The notes beneath the pieces are model-generated. The model had not been told where the DNA came from. It did no database searches and was given only the letters and a program-made list of their open reading frames with translations. From Andrena cerasifolii (taxonomy: Eukaryota; Arthropoda; Insecta; Hymenoptera; Andrenidae): DNA of 64,000 bases. Below are positions 46,308-58,787 of this stretch, piece by piece. A program made the translations under genes and the position numbers. The stretch is taken from NCBI RefSeq assembly GCF_050908995.1, contig NC_135118.1, positions 20,593,501 to 20,657,500 on the forward strand, read 5' to 3'. The first letter of the stretch is position 1, and each line of letters opens with the position of its first letter.

Positions 46308-48905
46308 CTGAACATGAAACGATTTATGACTATTTTTAAGACTATATTTCTTTCAAATTATGCAAATAGTAAATAAATAATAAAAATTACTTTTTTTCTA
46401 TGTTTCTCCATTTTATGCAAGAAGGGCCTGGAAGGGCTTAAAATTAATTTCATTGATTAATTGATTGCATACTTCTGATTGTAATAATACAACTACAAAG
46501 GAGAGATATCAAATTTATAAATATTATAGACAGTTTTACAACAACTTCACTGTGTAAAAAAATATCTAACTTCGTAATGTTAACACGTACATTTTAAACT
46601 GACTTTTGGAATTGCAGCCCTTCCTGCATTCAGCAGTACAATTTTTAATGGATCACTGAGCAGATAGAAGTAAATAGAATGTCTGGAATAAAGTTGGCCG
46701 ATGTGTCTGACTATTGCTAGATGTTTCTACTTGCCCGCCACTGTTTCTGAGTACATACTGACCGTGGTTTGGTTTAAATTTTTAAATAACACGAGGAGAT
46801 ACTTAGCTACTCTGCATTTGCTTCCCACCTTCCTCAATGAACCTCTCCATTTCACCCCTATTATCCTCTCACCCTTTCTCTCTATTAGCCCTTTCACTGT
46901 CCTCCCGTCTTTCTGTGTACTCGTGTTCCGATGTCCCTCTACATTCCTGCTATCCACAGCCTCTTTATTGTTCCCTTCTCCCCTATCCTACCTACCTGCT
47001 CTGTACACCCTCTTATCCTCCACCTCTTCCGATTCAACCTCTCCTTCTTCACCCACCTTCCTTCCTCCTCTCCCGTCTTCTACTATCCGCACCGCTCCCT
47101 CCTTAACTTTGACACGTCTCAAAGAATCTGACCGTGCGAGGGTGCAGCTCAATCAGTCGCGTAGCTCCAGACATCAAAGCAGCCAAAATTCAGCGCTTGG
47201 TCGTGGTCCAGTGTCCTCCAAAAGCCCCATGCCGTCCACCAGTCCGCGTTTAAATGCGAAATCAATTTGTTTCACTTCCGATCGGGATCCAGCCAGCTCG
47301 CCTACCACTTCGGCCACCTAACCGCGCGCACATCTCCATAGGTGGTACGTTGACCTGTCTCCGAGCGCGCATCCTGGCCCTTCCATATTTATCACCCGCG
47401 TGACGGCCCTCGTCGCACTCCGTTTCCGCTTCCGATAGCTGCTAATGCATGTCCGTCGTATCGTTCTGCCTACCTGCATATCCCGATCCCTTCCGTTCCC
47501 CCTCGTCGCAGGTTAAAAAGCCCTCGTACGCGCGTTTAAACGGAATTACTTTATCCTCCGATCCCGGCGACGGAATATCCGAGCTACGGAGCGGGAGACA
47601 GCCTTGATAAGGAAAGCCCTTTCACCCGCTGGCAAGTGTTGCGCGTGTGCTTTTCACGGGGACGCGTGCACCGTGATCGATATTTCGTTCGAAACGCGAC
47701 GGCCCGGGGACGAAGTCTACGCGCGGCACGGGGTTGGGGTGGCTGAATCGCAGCGATCGATCAAATCTTGACTTTGCCGCCACTCCTCATTTCGCCTTTT
47801 CCTGATACCGGTACAGAGAGAGTTCCCTTTAATTCGCCCCTGTGAAATATTTCTCTGTCGCCTTTGTGGGTAGGCACAGTGAACGCACCGGGAGCCAACT
47901 TTTCGAAAGCCAACGCAGCAGAAGCATGGGGTCCTTATTCCTGCACGTGTCGACGACAGAGATGTGGTCGTTAATGATGCCATTTATTTTGTACGTACAA
48001 AAATCGAATCAGACCTGATCCATTTCCATTTCAAAGGGCAACCTACGAAGCTCAACCTCAGCAGAATTTTTATGGTCGTCGCAGGCTTCGCTCTCTTCCA
48101 CAGGAATACAGTTCTTGGGAATGTAACTCTCCTAGAATTCTCGATGACCGCGGACTAAGGGAAATAGAATCGAGAGGTGCCGAGAAACTGTTGAATTATT
48201 GCCGTACGATCGTCGCGGCCGATACCGAGGAGGGTGGAGGCGAAATTTTCGCCATCCTTCGACATACGTAGATCCCTTATAAGACCGTTATCGGGATCGT
48301 TAGACCATCGAGCCTGGTAGCGATTTCGATGTATGTACTTGGGTGCCGTGTCCTAGTCTCCATCGCGTTGGATATCCGGTCGCGAATCCGGGTCTAGCGG
48401 ACATCCCCTTTCGTGACCTGTCGCAGGATTTGCCGCCCCAATAAAAGGATTAACGGGACGAGGGTTAATCCTATTGGGAGGACCGCTCTCACACCCTCCG
48501 CGTACGTACCCTCCTTCTCTTTCCCTCGCCCCCTATCACCTTCACACGCGCGCTCTTTCTCTGTCACCAACCCTTATGTGTACCCTTTCTCGCCCCCTCT
48601 CCCCAGCTACCCATCTCTCGCTAGTTCCTTTCTCTTTCGCGGCTTCTTTCCTCGTCCCCGGCTGGCCCTCCTCTCTATATTGCTGATTAGCAGCGACCCT
48701 CCCACGTACCAGTGACCTTAACGCTGATAACGGACGATTATTTTCGCCCCCCGGATTAGCCGGGTCTCTTATTCAATATATTCGCGCTGGCCCGATCACG
48801 AGGATCGTTTCCACTCTCAGCCGATCACAAAAATTCTTCACGTTATGCTAAATCGTTTCTGTAATACAGTTTACTCTGTCCTTTTCACTTTGTACATACT
48901 CTGTT
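46308..48905. other. unassigned DNA with two pyrimidine-rich tracts
   Basis: No gene recognised. The plus strand is strongly C/T-rich at about 46815-47110 and 48480-48680; a 206-codon frame at 46701-47321 is a by-product of the first tract. The remaining sequence is GC-richer than average with no exon seen. Confidence 0.4.
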
Positions 48906-48910
48906 CCGTC

Positions 48911-49523
48911 CCTAAATGTGGAATCCTATTTTTGGGGCTAAACACATAGCAAAATTTGGGATTTTTTTTAAAGAAACTAGCGATTCGATTTATGTGGAAT
49001 TTGGACTATGGTTTTATGCATCTTTGAAGAAGCTGCAGGTTTTTTATTATTCGTTTTTAATAATAAATATAAGAGTTATGCATGGTCGACACATAGAATT
49101 TGATGAACCAGAATACCGATAAGTTATATACTTTTTTGATACATAAGAAAATTGGGGAATCTTGATAGCAATAATTAAGATTTGATTTGAAAGCTCACCA
49201 CTCTCCTCAATAATTTTCTTTTTATTCTGGTCCATCAAATTGAAGCTACATATGTGTAGAGTAAAACGTCGTTTCATTTTTCTGTTTTAGATTACCTGGA
49301 AGATAAATATCGTGCACATCAACGGGCGACAAACTTTGCGCGACGCGATGGTCGATAATGCATAACTCCCATACTTAATATTAAAAATTAATAAAAAAAA
49401 CTGCAACTTCTTCAAATCTGCATAAATATCCAAATTTTAGATGAATCGAATCACTAGTCTCTGAAACAAAAATTCCCCAATTTTACTATATTTTTGGTCC
49501 CAAAAATCGGATTGCCCCTAAAG
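48911..49523. mobile_element. palindromic MITE-like element
   Basis: Left arm (CTATTTTTGGGGC, AGCGATTCGATT, TTTGAAGAAG) and right arm (its inverse: CTTCTTCAAA, AATCGAATCACTAG, TCCCAAAAATCGG) match over about 150 bp. A second inner inverted pair (TTTGATGAACCAGAAT with ATTCTGGTCCATCAAA) lies between. Boundaries approximate. Confidence 0.6.
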
Positions 49524-51220
49524 AAGCAGTCTTTAAAGATTCAACTACTTGATATTGCAAATCCTGTTTAATGCGATTTCACGGTGTCCGTGCGGCGCGC
49601 ACATAAACGGGGCACGCGTGCCAATCGATTCGTTTAACACTGCAATCGCGACCGGAACTATCGTTTACACAATGCGGGTGGAACAAAAAGGCGGCGAACA
49701 AAACGCCGATGTGTATGATAGATAATTTAACGAAAAAGAAAGAAGCAGAGGGGGGAAAAAAACGAACGGAGAAACAAAGCAAAGAAATTATATGGGCGTG
49801 GGTGAAATATGGCCCGCTAGTCGTGCCAATTTGGCCGGCGAATGAACTTCGGTGAATTATAAAACGTAAATTTCGCCGCTGTTTCGCGTAGAGACGAAAT
49901 CGATAAAATCCCGACTAGCTATCCAGCAACGATTACGAATAAACGAAATATTGAAGCACGAAACAGTGGCGCGGCGCGGGGCTCGGAACGGAGGACGTAA
50001 ATTCTCGTAGCCAGGATTTGTTCTGTTAAATTTCCGGATTATTATTATCGGTGAATATTCGGGATTATGGTTGTTCGCATCGATCGCGCTTCACATTATG
50101 TTTACAACTGCTTTGATCCAGAGATTTGTTACGCTGCGGAACACGACCGGTAGTTTCAATTAATTCCCCCTTAATGGGTGTAACGTAGAGTTAATTCGAA
50201 TGGAACATCTGTCGTCTTGGCCAAACATAATTTCGCTGCTACCAGATCGAGTGGAAAGCCCGAGTAAAAATTTCACGAGGAATCATGGCTGTGCGCAGCC
50301 GTCTGGGACAATTACTCAAATATTTAATAAAACCCCGTTCCTCTTTCATATCCATCTCCCCACTTCGGTCTTTAGGTTTTCGTTGGTGAAAGTCGAGGGA
50401 CTCTGGTCTCTCGCGCGCACATTCTGGCGAGGTCTAATTTTTCTATAAGAGCGGCTGATTTTATTTCGCTCGATTTCGAATGCTAGCGTTTTTGGGGAAC
50501 ACTGAATAAAGGGGAAGTATATGATGCAAGTCCGGTATAAATGATCCCAAGTTGCGGTGGGAAATTATTTCATAGTGACGTTAGAACCAGATGGATAATT
50601 AATCCTGAGATTAGTTTACGATTCCAGCGAAAATTTCAGTGCTGTATCTTCGCAGCGACCCTTTAATTTAGTTACCAGTGTTGTGTAATAAGAACGAAGA
50701 AGCAATCGATCTTCGGTTACCATTTCGGTCGCGTCTGTCTGAATTTATTTGCCTGTCAGTGTATTTATTTATCTCTGCTACCCTACATTTCCCTCGAAAC
50801 GTTCTGTTTTCGTCCCTCCCCCGGTCTACTCCTTCTTCGACGCCCTCGAAATCTCTTTCCGCTCCAGATATTTCAAGGAGAGGCCGTGAGAAGCTGAAGC
50901 GAGACAGAGGACGGGGAGAGGCGGATGGAAAAGCACCGAGCGGTGGGCACGGGGGTTGTAGGTGGTTGCTGAATTACGAGTTATCGTGGAGAGAACACGA
51001 ATAGGGTAGAAACGGTAGCGTAGCAATAATCCAATGTTCGGGATGTACGAGTGCGCTCCATGCACATAATATACACGTGCGTTCGTTTGCCAAGTGTAAG
51101 AAGATTATAATTCATGTGCAAGTAAAACGAACGACTTCAACAGCGTGTACATGCACATTGGGAATTTCGTTACCGACTTCGTGCCTGTCCGTCGTTGATG
51201 CTTCAAGCTTCTTGCAAGCT
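49524..51220. other. unassigned DNA
   Basis: No gene recognised. Unique-looking sequence of mixed composition with only short frames. Confidence 0.4.
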
Positions 51221-52227
51221 GGGTAATTGTGGGAGAGATGCTGCACTGGGAGAGGCGCCGCACCTTCGGTATTTCAGGTTTATCGGTAATAAAGTACAAC
51301 ACTGGCGATTTTACTTGCTTTAGGCTGTTCGTTTAGGTTAGATTAATAAGCGAGAACGTGTTTCCATTATTACTTTGAAAGATTTCGCTATTTCTCGAGG
51401 TAAGCGTACCGCACTTTGCCTCAATATTTACAAATTTGCCTCGATAGTTAAAAATTCATAGTTTTTCGTGATATAACTTTTGTAGTACGTTAAAGGAACT
51501 CTGTGGAATATTTCTCGGCCAGAATAGGTCATATTCGAAATAGCACTTGGAAATACGAAAGTGCGGCGTCTCTTCCGGGCATTTGGGATAGATGCCGCAC
51601 TTTTATGCGCACTGTATCGGAAGGTACCTAAGTCGACTAAATGATGCTTTTAATGTTAAAAATACAAAAAAAAGTGTCTCAAAATAGACACCGCGATATC
51701 TCCAGGCAAGTTATTTATTTTTTAATGACAACTCTGATAATCCAAACATATTTGTGGGCTTTTTACTCTTTTTCACATTTTATTTTTATTTTATGTGTAA
51801 TGAATGTGGAGGGAAGAAGAAAAGACAATTAAGTTTAGAAATGCAGAAATAATACCTGTATCTATTTATTTTTTCAATTTTATTGTATTTTATAACTGTA
51901 TAAATTAAAAAGATGTTTCATTTTACTTTGCTTTTAAAATATATTTTTTTTAAATAAAAAGTTAAAATTAACAACTTTAAACAGAAAGTTAAACGCTTTT
52001 CGAAATGCGGCACCAATCCCGCACGTGCGGCGTCTCTCCTAAAAAATGAATGTTTTTAGTTTCAATTTTTGAAGGGTGACAAATATTAAAATTTCGATTT
52101 TCTTTAATGCCAGTAGTAGGACAAGATGTTCAACTAATAATATGTATCCTAGGAACAAATTTTCATTGCAAAACTTAGACACGCTGACAATTTTACTTAA
52201 GGTGCGGCAACTGTCCCACAATTACCC
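51221..52227 (-). mobile_element. TA-flanked phrase-repeat element, type A, copy 2 (inverted)
   Basis: A 1007-bp inverse copy of 504-1499, collinear along its length. Ends GGGTAATTGTGGG and CCCACAATTACCC; the flank is TA at the right, CT at the left. It keeps the GTGCGGC-type phrases at matching positions, including the double phrase at one end. Copy 2 has the better-preserved ends. Confidence 0.8.
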
Positions 52228-52229
52228 TA

Positions 52230-52622
52230 GTTTTACTAGCAAAATCTCGGGTAATTATTTACAAATAGCCAGTTCTCTCCGATTTCGATGACCTCGGAAT
52301 ATGTTGTGGAGACATGATTCTGAACAAATTTCTCTTATACATATTGCCGTCGCTCGGCTTTAATTTTCGAGGGTTTTGCAACAAAACTAAGATCGTTACT
52401 TAGCTTGGGTTAGATGGTTTGTCGCCAGATTTTGGGAGATTTAATATAAAAAATGTGTAATTCTCCCAACAGTTCCTAAACCATCTAACCCACATCAATT
52501 ACCCATCACAGTTTTTTGCAAACATCTCCAAAACTAAAGCCGAGCGACAGTAATTCCAAGGTCATCGAAATCAGCGAGAGCTGCCCTTTTGTAAATAATT
52601 ACCAAATTTCGTTTAGTAAAAA
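52230..52622. mobile_element. palindromic MITE abutting type A copy 2
   Basis: Inverted arms from GTTTTACTAGCAAAATCTCG at the left and its imperfect inverse at the right, continuing through GGTAATTATTTACAAA and GATTTCGATGACCT, with a further inner pair GGTTAGATGGTTT / AAACCATCTAACC. It starts within 2 bp of the neighbouring element's end, so one may have inserted at the other's edge. Confidence 0.65.
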
Positions 52623-53616
52623 CAGCTGATAGGTAACTGGAGGTAATTCAGTAAATCTTGTTCGAATGGCCACGGTATGGTAAAATCACCGAGACACTTT
52701 GCGACGTAACCACTGCATTATTCAGTCGATAGATGAAAATGAGCGCGCGAGAAAATCTATCTGGCTTCTTTCGCCCAGAATTTGACACGTGAGCACGAGG
52801 AAATTTACGATCGCGGTTAGTCGAATCAAGAGCGAGAGGCGAGGCCGAGAACACAAAGGACGGCATCATAAAGCGGCGACATCCACGGGAATGGAAGAGG
52901 GGAAAAAAGGGGAGACAAACTTTCCACCCTGACACAGAACACATTGGAAACGGAAACAAAGCTCGCGAAAGAAGCGCGGGAAGAGTAAGCAAGATACCGA
53001 CAAACTTTCCCGGATTTGACGGAGAACGGGCCCGAGTTGGAGTTTTTCAATATCTTTTATCCGGTAAAAGGGTTGGAAAATTTTCGGCACGCTTCCACGG
53101 GAACGTCCCCCGCGACTAGTGCAAGTTTACGGGAAAGAGAGGGGCGCGCAGCAGCGAGTTCATCTTGGAGACGCATTTCTGAGCGCGTTGACGACCCTTC
53201 GACCCAGCGGCGGAACTTGGACGCGCTGTTCCGCCATGACGGGAAGACCGAATTCTACCGAAAACTTCTTCCACGGCGCGGTAAACAAGGAACTTTCGCG
53301 CTTATTTACATAAAGTCAGCCCCCGTCACTTGACTTCCGTATGGACGCGCGGGCATTCTTTCTTTCGAATGCCTTGGATCGATCAAGTTCAGAGCAATAA
53401 ATTGTGACAACTGCTTGATTTACATAGATATTCTACGAAACGTAGATATCATGCTTCTACAAATAGTATTCCTTCAAGTGCTTTCAATTTCGCATTAAAA
53501 TATAAAGTAGTTTAAAATTGATAAGGATTTGCATCGTACCTTGGATTAGATAGTTTTATTTTCTTCTTAAAGTTTTCTGCTGGCTGAATAATGAATTTTA
53601 CAACTCGTCTTTTAAC
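52623..53616. other. unassigned DNA
   Basis: No gene recognised. Frames at 52650-53330 lie on both strands in GC-richer sequence and lack motifs. Confidence 0.4.
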
Positions 53617-53620
53617 TTAA

Positions 53621-54044
53621 GGGGGTGTTCGGGTTCAGACGGCCGATTTTTTGGCTATTTAAAATCATAAAGGATTATTTGAAATGTTTACAACTTCCAA
53701 CCAAAATCGGGTCAATAGTTTTCAAACTCCGATTTTTTGTTGGCACATGAAAGTCACGGGAACCGCGAACAAAACGTATATTTGCTTTAACCGATTGACA
53801 TTTTGCAGATTTCTTTGGTGGGGGAGGTAGTGGCACTCGTAAGAATTATCGAAACGGTCGGTTGAATTTTTTCTGCCCAATAGAAAAGCCACCTGCCTTG
53901 GGACAAGTCAGTAAGGATATTCAGATGACGTTCCGCGCGACAACTTATAACTCTGGAAGTTGTAAACATTTTAAATGATCCTTCGTGATTTCGAAATCCT
54001 GGACTGCGGCTGAGGCATCAGCCGTCAAAACCCGAATACCACCC
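53621..54044. mobile_element. TTAA-flanked element, GGGGGTGTTCGGGTT ends
   Basis: A 424-bp element with TTAA at 53617-53620 and 54045-54048. Left GGGGGTGTTCGGGTT and right AACCCGAATACCACCC (as read on the opposite strand, GGGTGGTATTCGGGTT), followed inward by GACGGC on both sides. Non-coding. Confidence 0.8.
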
Positions 54045-54048
54045 TTAA

Positions 54049-56262
54049 GGCAAATTTTTCAAGAAGCTAGTGTCGTCTTTGAAAACCATATTTTATAAAC
54101 GTTCTTCGCGCACACGCAGATGCACTTAACCCCCCGTGTAAGTGTTTCGTGGACACAGACTCCAGCGAAACGTTTGTCTTCGTTGGAAAGGCGCGAGCGC
54201 GTCACGAAGGGGGGAGAAATCGTTCGGAAGGTGCTGAGAAAAATGTCGTCTTACAATTACCGGTAAGAGAAATAAATCTGCCCTTCGTGTGACCTATCCA
54301 TTTCACGAACTTCCGCCCGGTAATCTGGATCGTTTTTACTTCAAATATAAAGAGAAAAAAGCTGATTCTTGAAAAATTTCCAGAGAGAATAGCACGTTTT
54401 TCGTGTCTTGTGATACTCGGGGATTAACCACATACACGTGTAACTTTACTGAATATTTTATATGATTATAAAATTACAAAGTCTATCATACCGCGTACCC
54501 ACGCGTTACGCGTAAACACCGGCTGTGTACTGTCTGTTCTCGTGTCCCCACCCTAGGGTACCCCGACACCGTGAATGCACCACAACGTTGGAAATCTAAG
54601 GGCAAGAAAAAAAGCTAATCCCTATTCGCGTTCGTCAGAGCGGTTGCATTTCTAAATCGTCGCGTTACAATTTCTAAACAACTTAATGTACCTTTCAGTC
54701 GATTTTAATAATAAAAACGTTATTGCACACATAGCAGTCTCCCCTCGATTCAAGGTAAACTAAATAATCTCCTATTTGTCGCTCGATTTAATTCGATTTA
54801 ATCGTTATATGTCGGGCTTTCGAATATTTGTACTACACACCTACAACCAACATCCCCTATCTCGGATCCTGCGTTTCACCAATGATGAAACTGCACTGCG
54901 CAGAATGTTGCCCTGCTACTCTATGAAAACCGATACGCTGATACCGTGACGGATGCGATCGCTTAGCTTCTCATCGGCAGTGGGCGGAAATAATTTTTCC
55001 CAATTTTTTATGACGCTGAACGCGCCCGATCCGCCGGGCACGATAAGGGCTCCGACATAAATCGCGCAACAGGGACGAGGCTGCGTTATCGAGCCAGCAA
55101 CAGTATGGGCGAGCGGGCGCGTCTGATAAAGTTCTGTCATTTTTATCGACGAGTCGCTCGCAGGTTCGTTAAAAAACGAGTCGGCCCCGGTCGGCCCGTC
55201 AAACGGAATTATCGAACGGGCTCGACGACGAGCAGCTGTTTATCCCGCTCCTAGGCACCGCCCCCTCTCTCTCTCTCCGCAATCCTCCCTTCGTTTCGGA
55301 AAATTCGCTGGCCACCGGCCATTCGCTTCCGCGGCGCATTTTCATAAAATTTTCATCCACGCGCGATGAACTTTCGTCGCCGACTAATACTTTTCCCCGC
55401 TACGTTACGCTGTAACATCGCTCTAATTTTTAACTGCAACGTTTGCACGTTGGTGGAAGAAAGTAAGGGGCAGGAAAAGGAAGTTACGGAGTTTACTTAA
55501 AAAGGAAGCACCTCGAGACCTTTAAGTACCCTTCTCTGCATTTTTTCCGTTTTTTCTCTCCCCCTTTTTTTTCGCGAAGTTATACATACTCCGCAAAATT
55601 ACTTTCACGTTACACAGAAATGCATTAAATCTAGATTAAAGCATTTGCAGTAGGAGGTAATGTGAAGGGCGTGTTCGTCCAAGGGGCGAGGAGCGAGGAT
55701 CTTAAGATAAATCATTCGAGAAGCTAGTTTCGAGGATTACGGAAGCTTCGTGTACCTACGGCGTTTTTGTATTTTTTTTTTCTGGCTAACGTACGAGGGA
55801 AACTGTATAAATGTTTCATTCGCTCCCAGGTATTCCTGTACCGACGACAAACCAAACATGGATATCCAGTGTTTAAACCGCCCCGACAGCAAGTACACCG
55901 TAGCTGAATAAAAGCAACAAAATGGAATGAGAACAGTTTCACAGTGTAAACTGTCCGTTGGCGAGTTTTCTAGCGATAAAAAAAGTATTGAGAAAATAGA
56001 ATATACCGCGCGGGAGTTGCAATTGTAAATAACGATTGTGGTAACCGAACAGATGGTACAATTCATAAGTCTGAAAAGTCAATTTCTAGCTAATACCCAA
56101 CGCGGACCGCGATATTAAATACTTAAATGCACTAATCAAAGAATTTATCAGGTAAATTTGTTGTTCCTGACAGAGTTACAGTTGAAACAATTGCGGGTCG
56201 CAGGTCAGTGGCTGGTGGGTTGCTCATCACTGGCATACACCACTGACACCTGTCTGACCAAA
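54049..56262. other. unassigned DNA
   Basis: No gene recognised in about 2.2 kb. The stretch 54940-55350 is GC-richer. Confidence 0.4.
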
Positions 56263-56264
56263 TA

Positions 56265-56345
56265 CAGTAGAGCGTCAATTATCCGAACTGCTTGGGACCG
56301 AGGTGGTTCGGAAATTCGAATTGTTCGATAATCGGACAGTTCGGA
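56265..56345 (+). mobile_element. possible pogo/Tigger-like element end
   Basis: After TA, the sequence CAGTAGAGCGTCAATTATCC and the following TTCGGA / GATAATCGG repeats resemble the ends of pogo/Tigger elements. Only one end is clear. Weak. Confidence 0.35.
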
Positions 56346-56859
56346 GAATGAAGCATACATGTACTTTACACAGTTTATAACTGTAGGAATTACACCTAAA
56401 AGTACTTATTAAATGCAAGAGTTGTTGTGGCGTGGAAGATCAAGTCGTATATGATCAACAACCAGTCTGAATTTGCCACACTCTTATGACGGGTTAAAAT
56501 CACAGGAGCTCACTGAATTTTTATTGTAATTGACGCGTAATAGATTTATTGTCAATAGTTACAGATGTACTGTGAATACTATTGAAGCGTACAATTCTTA
56601 AGGTTTTGCTGAGTTCTTGAATCGTGTGATTCTGCTTACACGTGATTGAGTTCTCGAATTGTGTATACAAGTGATCCTTGCATACCTCCGAGTGTATACA
56701 TATACATATGTACAAATGTGTACATGATATATATTTGCTTACTTATTTATAATAATTTTTAAACAATTTGGTTACACAGAGTAGTCTATAGCTGTAATAT
56801 GTTGTGATTTCATTTACTGTAAAACTCTGTACAATCGTTACAAGAATCGGTTCTATACC

Positions 56860-57032
56860 TGCTTTGTAACTTATATAGAACCTAAAAAATAAAAGTTATA
56901 GAGCTATATAGGAACCGTAACTTATACTTATATAGTCTGATATTTAGGTTCTTTATAACGGTTATTCCGAATAAAGGTTCTAAATAACTCTTTCAAGAAC
57001 CGAAATCTGTATAATAACGGTTTCAAGCCCTG
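56860..57032. mobile_element. possible degenerate MITE (GTTTCAAGCCCTG end)
   Basis: Repeated GGTTCTATA/TATAGAACC-type words in both orientations and a right end GTTTCAAGCCCTG reminiscent of hAT termini. No target duplication or clear left end found. Confidence 0.3.
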
Positions 57033-58189
57033 GGTACGATAGATGTTCAATGCACGTTCAAAGTGGTACGATAGACGTTTGATAAATAGTTTCTAAAATT
57101 TTCAAATCCAAATCTGGATTTCCCCCTCCCTCAAAACTCAAATTTGGGTTCGAACCGGCCTAGTCCTTCTACTTGTGTGCCTCGTGCAACACATAAATAA
57201 ACCTCCTGTAAGTACGCTTTCAAAACACACCAAAGAGTTAGCTCGCGAGTGTGGATCAATCTGCCCGCTAATTGCCCGTATCTCATTAGCATGTAAAAGT
57301 GCGGGGCCCGTAAATTGGCAGAACAATTAGCCTCGACGGCCGGTCGTCGAGGTCTTCTGAAAATGCAGGACAAAACGCTTTCCTGGCCCCACACGACTTC
57401 CGTGGAATTCGCGCTTCGCGTCCCTGCGTAAATCCTCCAAGGGCGGTGGCGACTGCGGGGGTGGCTGGAACTACCCCCTCAGGAGGACGGGGAGGAAAAC
57501 TGGCCGGGATTACGAGGCGTCGGTGGTCAGAGGGGCGCGGCGAGGGGGATCGAAGTAAGGGTCGGGCATTAGAATTCATGCGGAGACATTTGCGGTCCGG
57601 CTCCTAACGACCAGCTGTAAAAAGCTGGCCGAAGCTGCGAAGTGGAAGGCGAAGAAGGGACGGCGGGGTAGTCTAGACTCCAGAGGGAAGGAAGATCAGC
57701 CGGTCGATGCGTGGCTAGGGGAAGAAGGGAGATGGTAATACGGGATGAATAAAAAATCATTGACCCGGGGGCAGGGGGTGAAGCGCCGGAGCCAGAGGAA
57801 CGTACGTGTATCGGGTCACGTTTCCTCGAGATCGATAGCTGGGATATCGCTTTGTATTTAGCTAACGCGTCGAGCGATACTTTGACTTCGATTAGTCGAA
57901 CGAGCGCGCCCGATGATTCCCGCCAGGACGCCACCGAAGCGTCAGGATTTCGTTTCGCCGACCTGGACTAGGGGATGTTTGCAAAGAGGAGGCGTCCGCG
58001 GGTAAGCTTTCTTCTGCTTGAGTATGAAGAATCTGTTTTTCTGCTTGAATGGGAGCGAGAGTGGAAAAGTTGCTTGGAAGGTTCGGGAAGGTTTCGTGAG
58101 GTATGTGAAGTTATTGCATGCTTAACGGGCGCTCTTGTAATGCAGCGGGCGGGGGTGAGTTGGAAATCTCGTTGGAACAGTTTTGGACT
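57033..58189. other. unassigned DNA
   Basis: No gene recognised. The stretch 57280-57960 is GC-rich with several frames on the minus strand but no domain or splice pattern. Confidence 0.4.
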
Positions 58190-58192
58190 TAC

Positions 58193-58784
58193 AAGGGAAC
58201 ATATCGAAGTGACAATCGCCGATTTCGACGCGACTTGGTAGAAAGTATTTCTTACAAAAATATTTGACAGGTATTTTTTCTTATCGGCTGACATTCATGT
58301 CGAAGGGGTGAAAACCACTCTCAAAGTTGAGGTGCGAGAAACATGTTTGGTCGAATATCTTGGAAGAAGGCACAATTGTGTATTTTCTAACAAGGAATGT
58401 AGCCGTGCAAACAGATTGAAAAAAAATCCGTTTTCTTTTAATGTCTTATTCAAACAAACGGAATTTTTTTAAATCTGTTTGCACAGCTGCTCTCCCTATT
58501 AAAACATAAAGAATTTTGCCATTTACACCGTTCTCCTAGTTCTAGCTTCCAAAACAAAAAACCGAATATATTTGCCACCCTCAACTTTGAGGGCTGTTTA
58601 CACCCCTTTAACACGAATGTCAGCCAATTAAGAAAAATACGAATGAAACTTTGAGAGTGGTTTTCACCCGTTCAACATGAATGTCAGCCGATAAGAAAAA
58701 ATACGTGTCGAATATTTTTGTAAGAAATACTTCCTACCAAAGTCGCATCAAAATCGGCGATTGTCACTTCGATATGGTCCCTTG
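58193..58784. mobile_element. Tourist-like MITE, CAAGGGAACAT ends
   Basis: A 592-bp element with ends CAAGGGAACATATCGAAGTG and the inverse. Flanks TTA and TTG, a TWA-type duplication with one change. The arms continue past GACAATCGCCGATTT and GGTGAAAACCACTCTC, the latter present twice at the right. Same terminal motif as 44406-44832, but a different interior. Confidence 0.7.
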
Positions 58785-58787
58785 TTG

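Noticed and set aside
46701..47321. 206-codon open frame on the plus strand
   Set aside because: Produced by a C/T-rich tract (Ser/Pro/Leu-rich translation); no conserved motif.
57140..57170. GGTTCGAACC-like sequence considered as a tRNA T-arm
   Set aside because: No matching acceptor, D-arm or anticodon arm around it.
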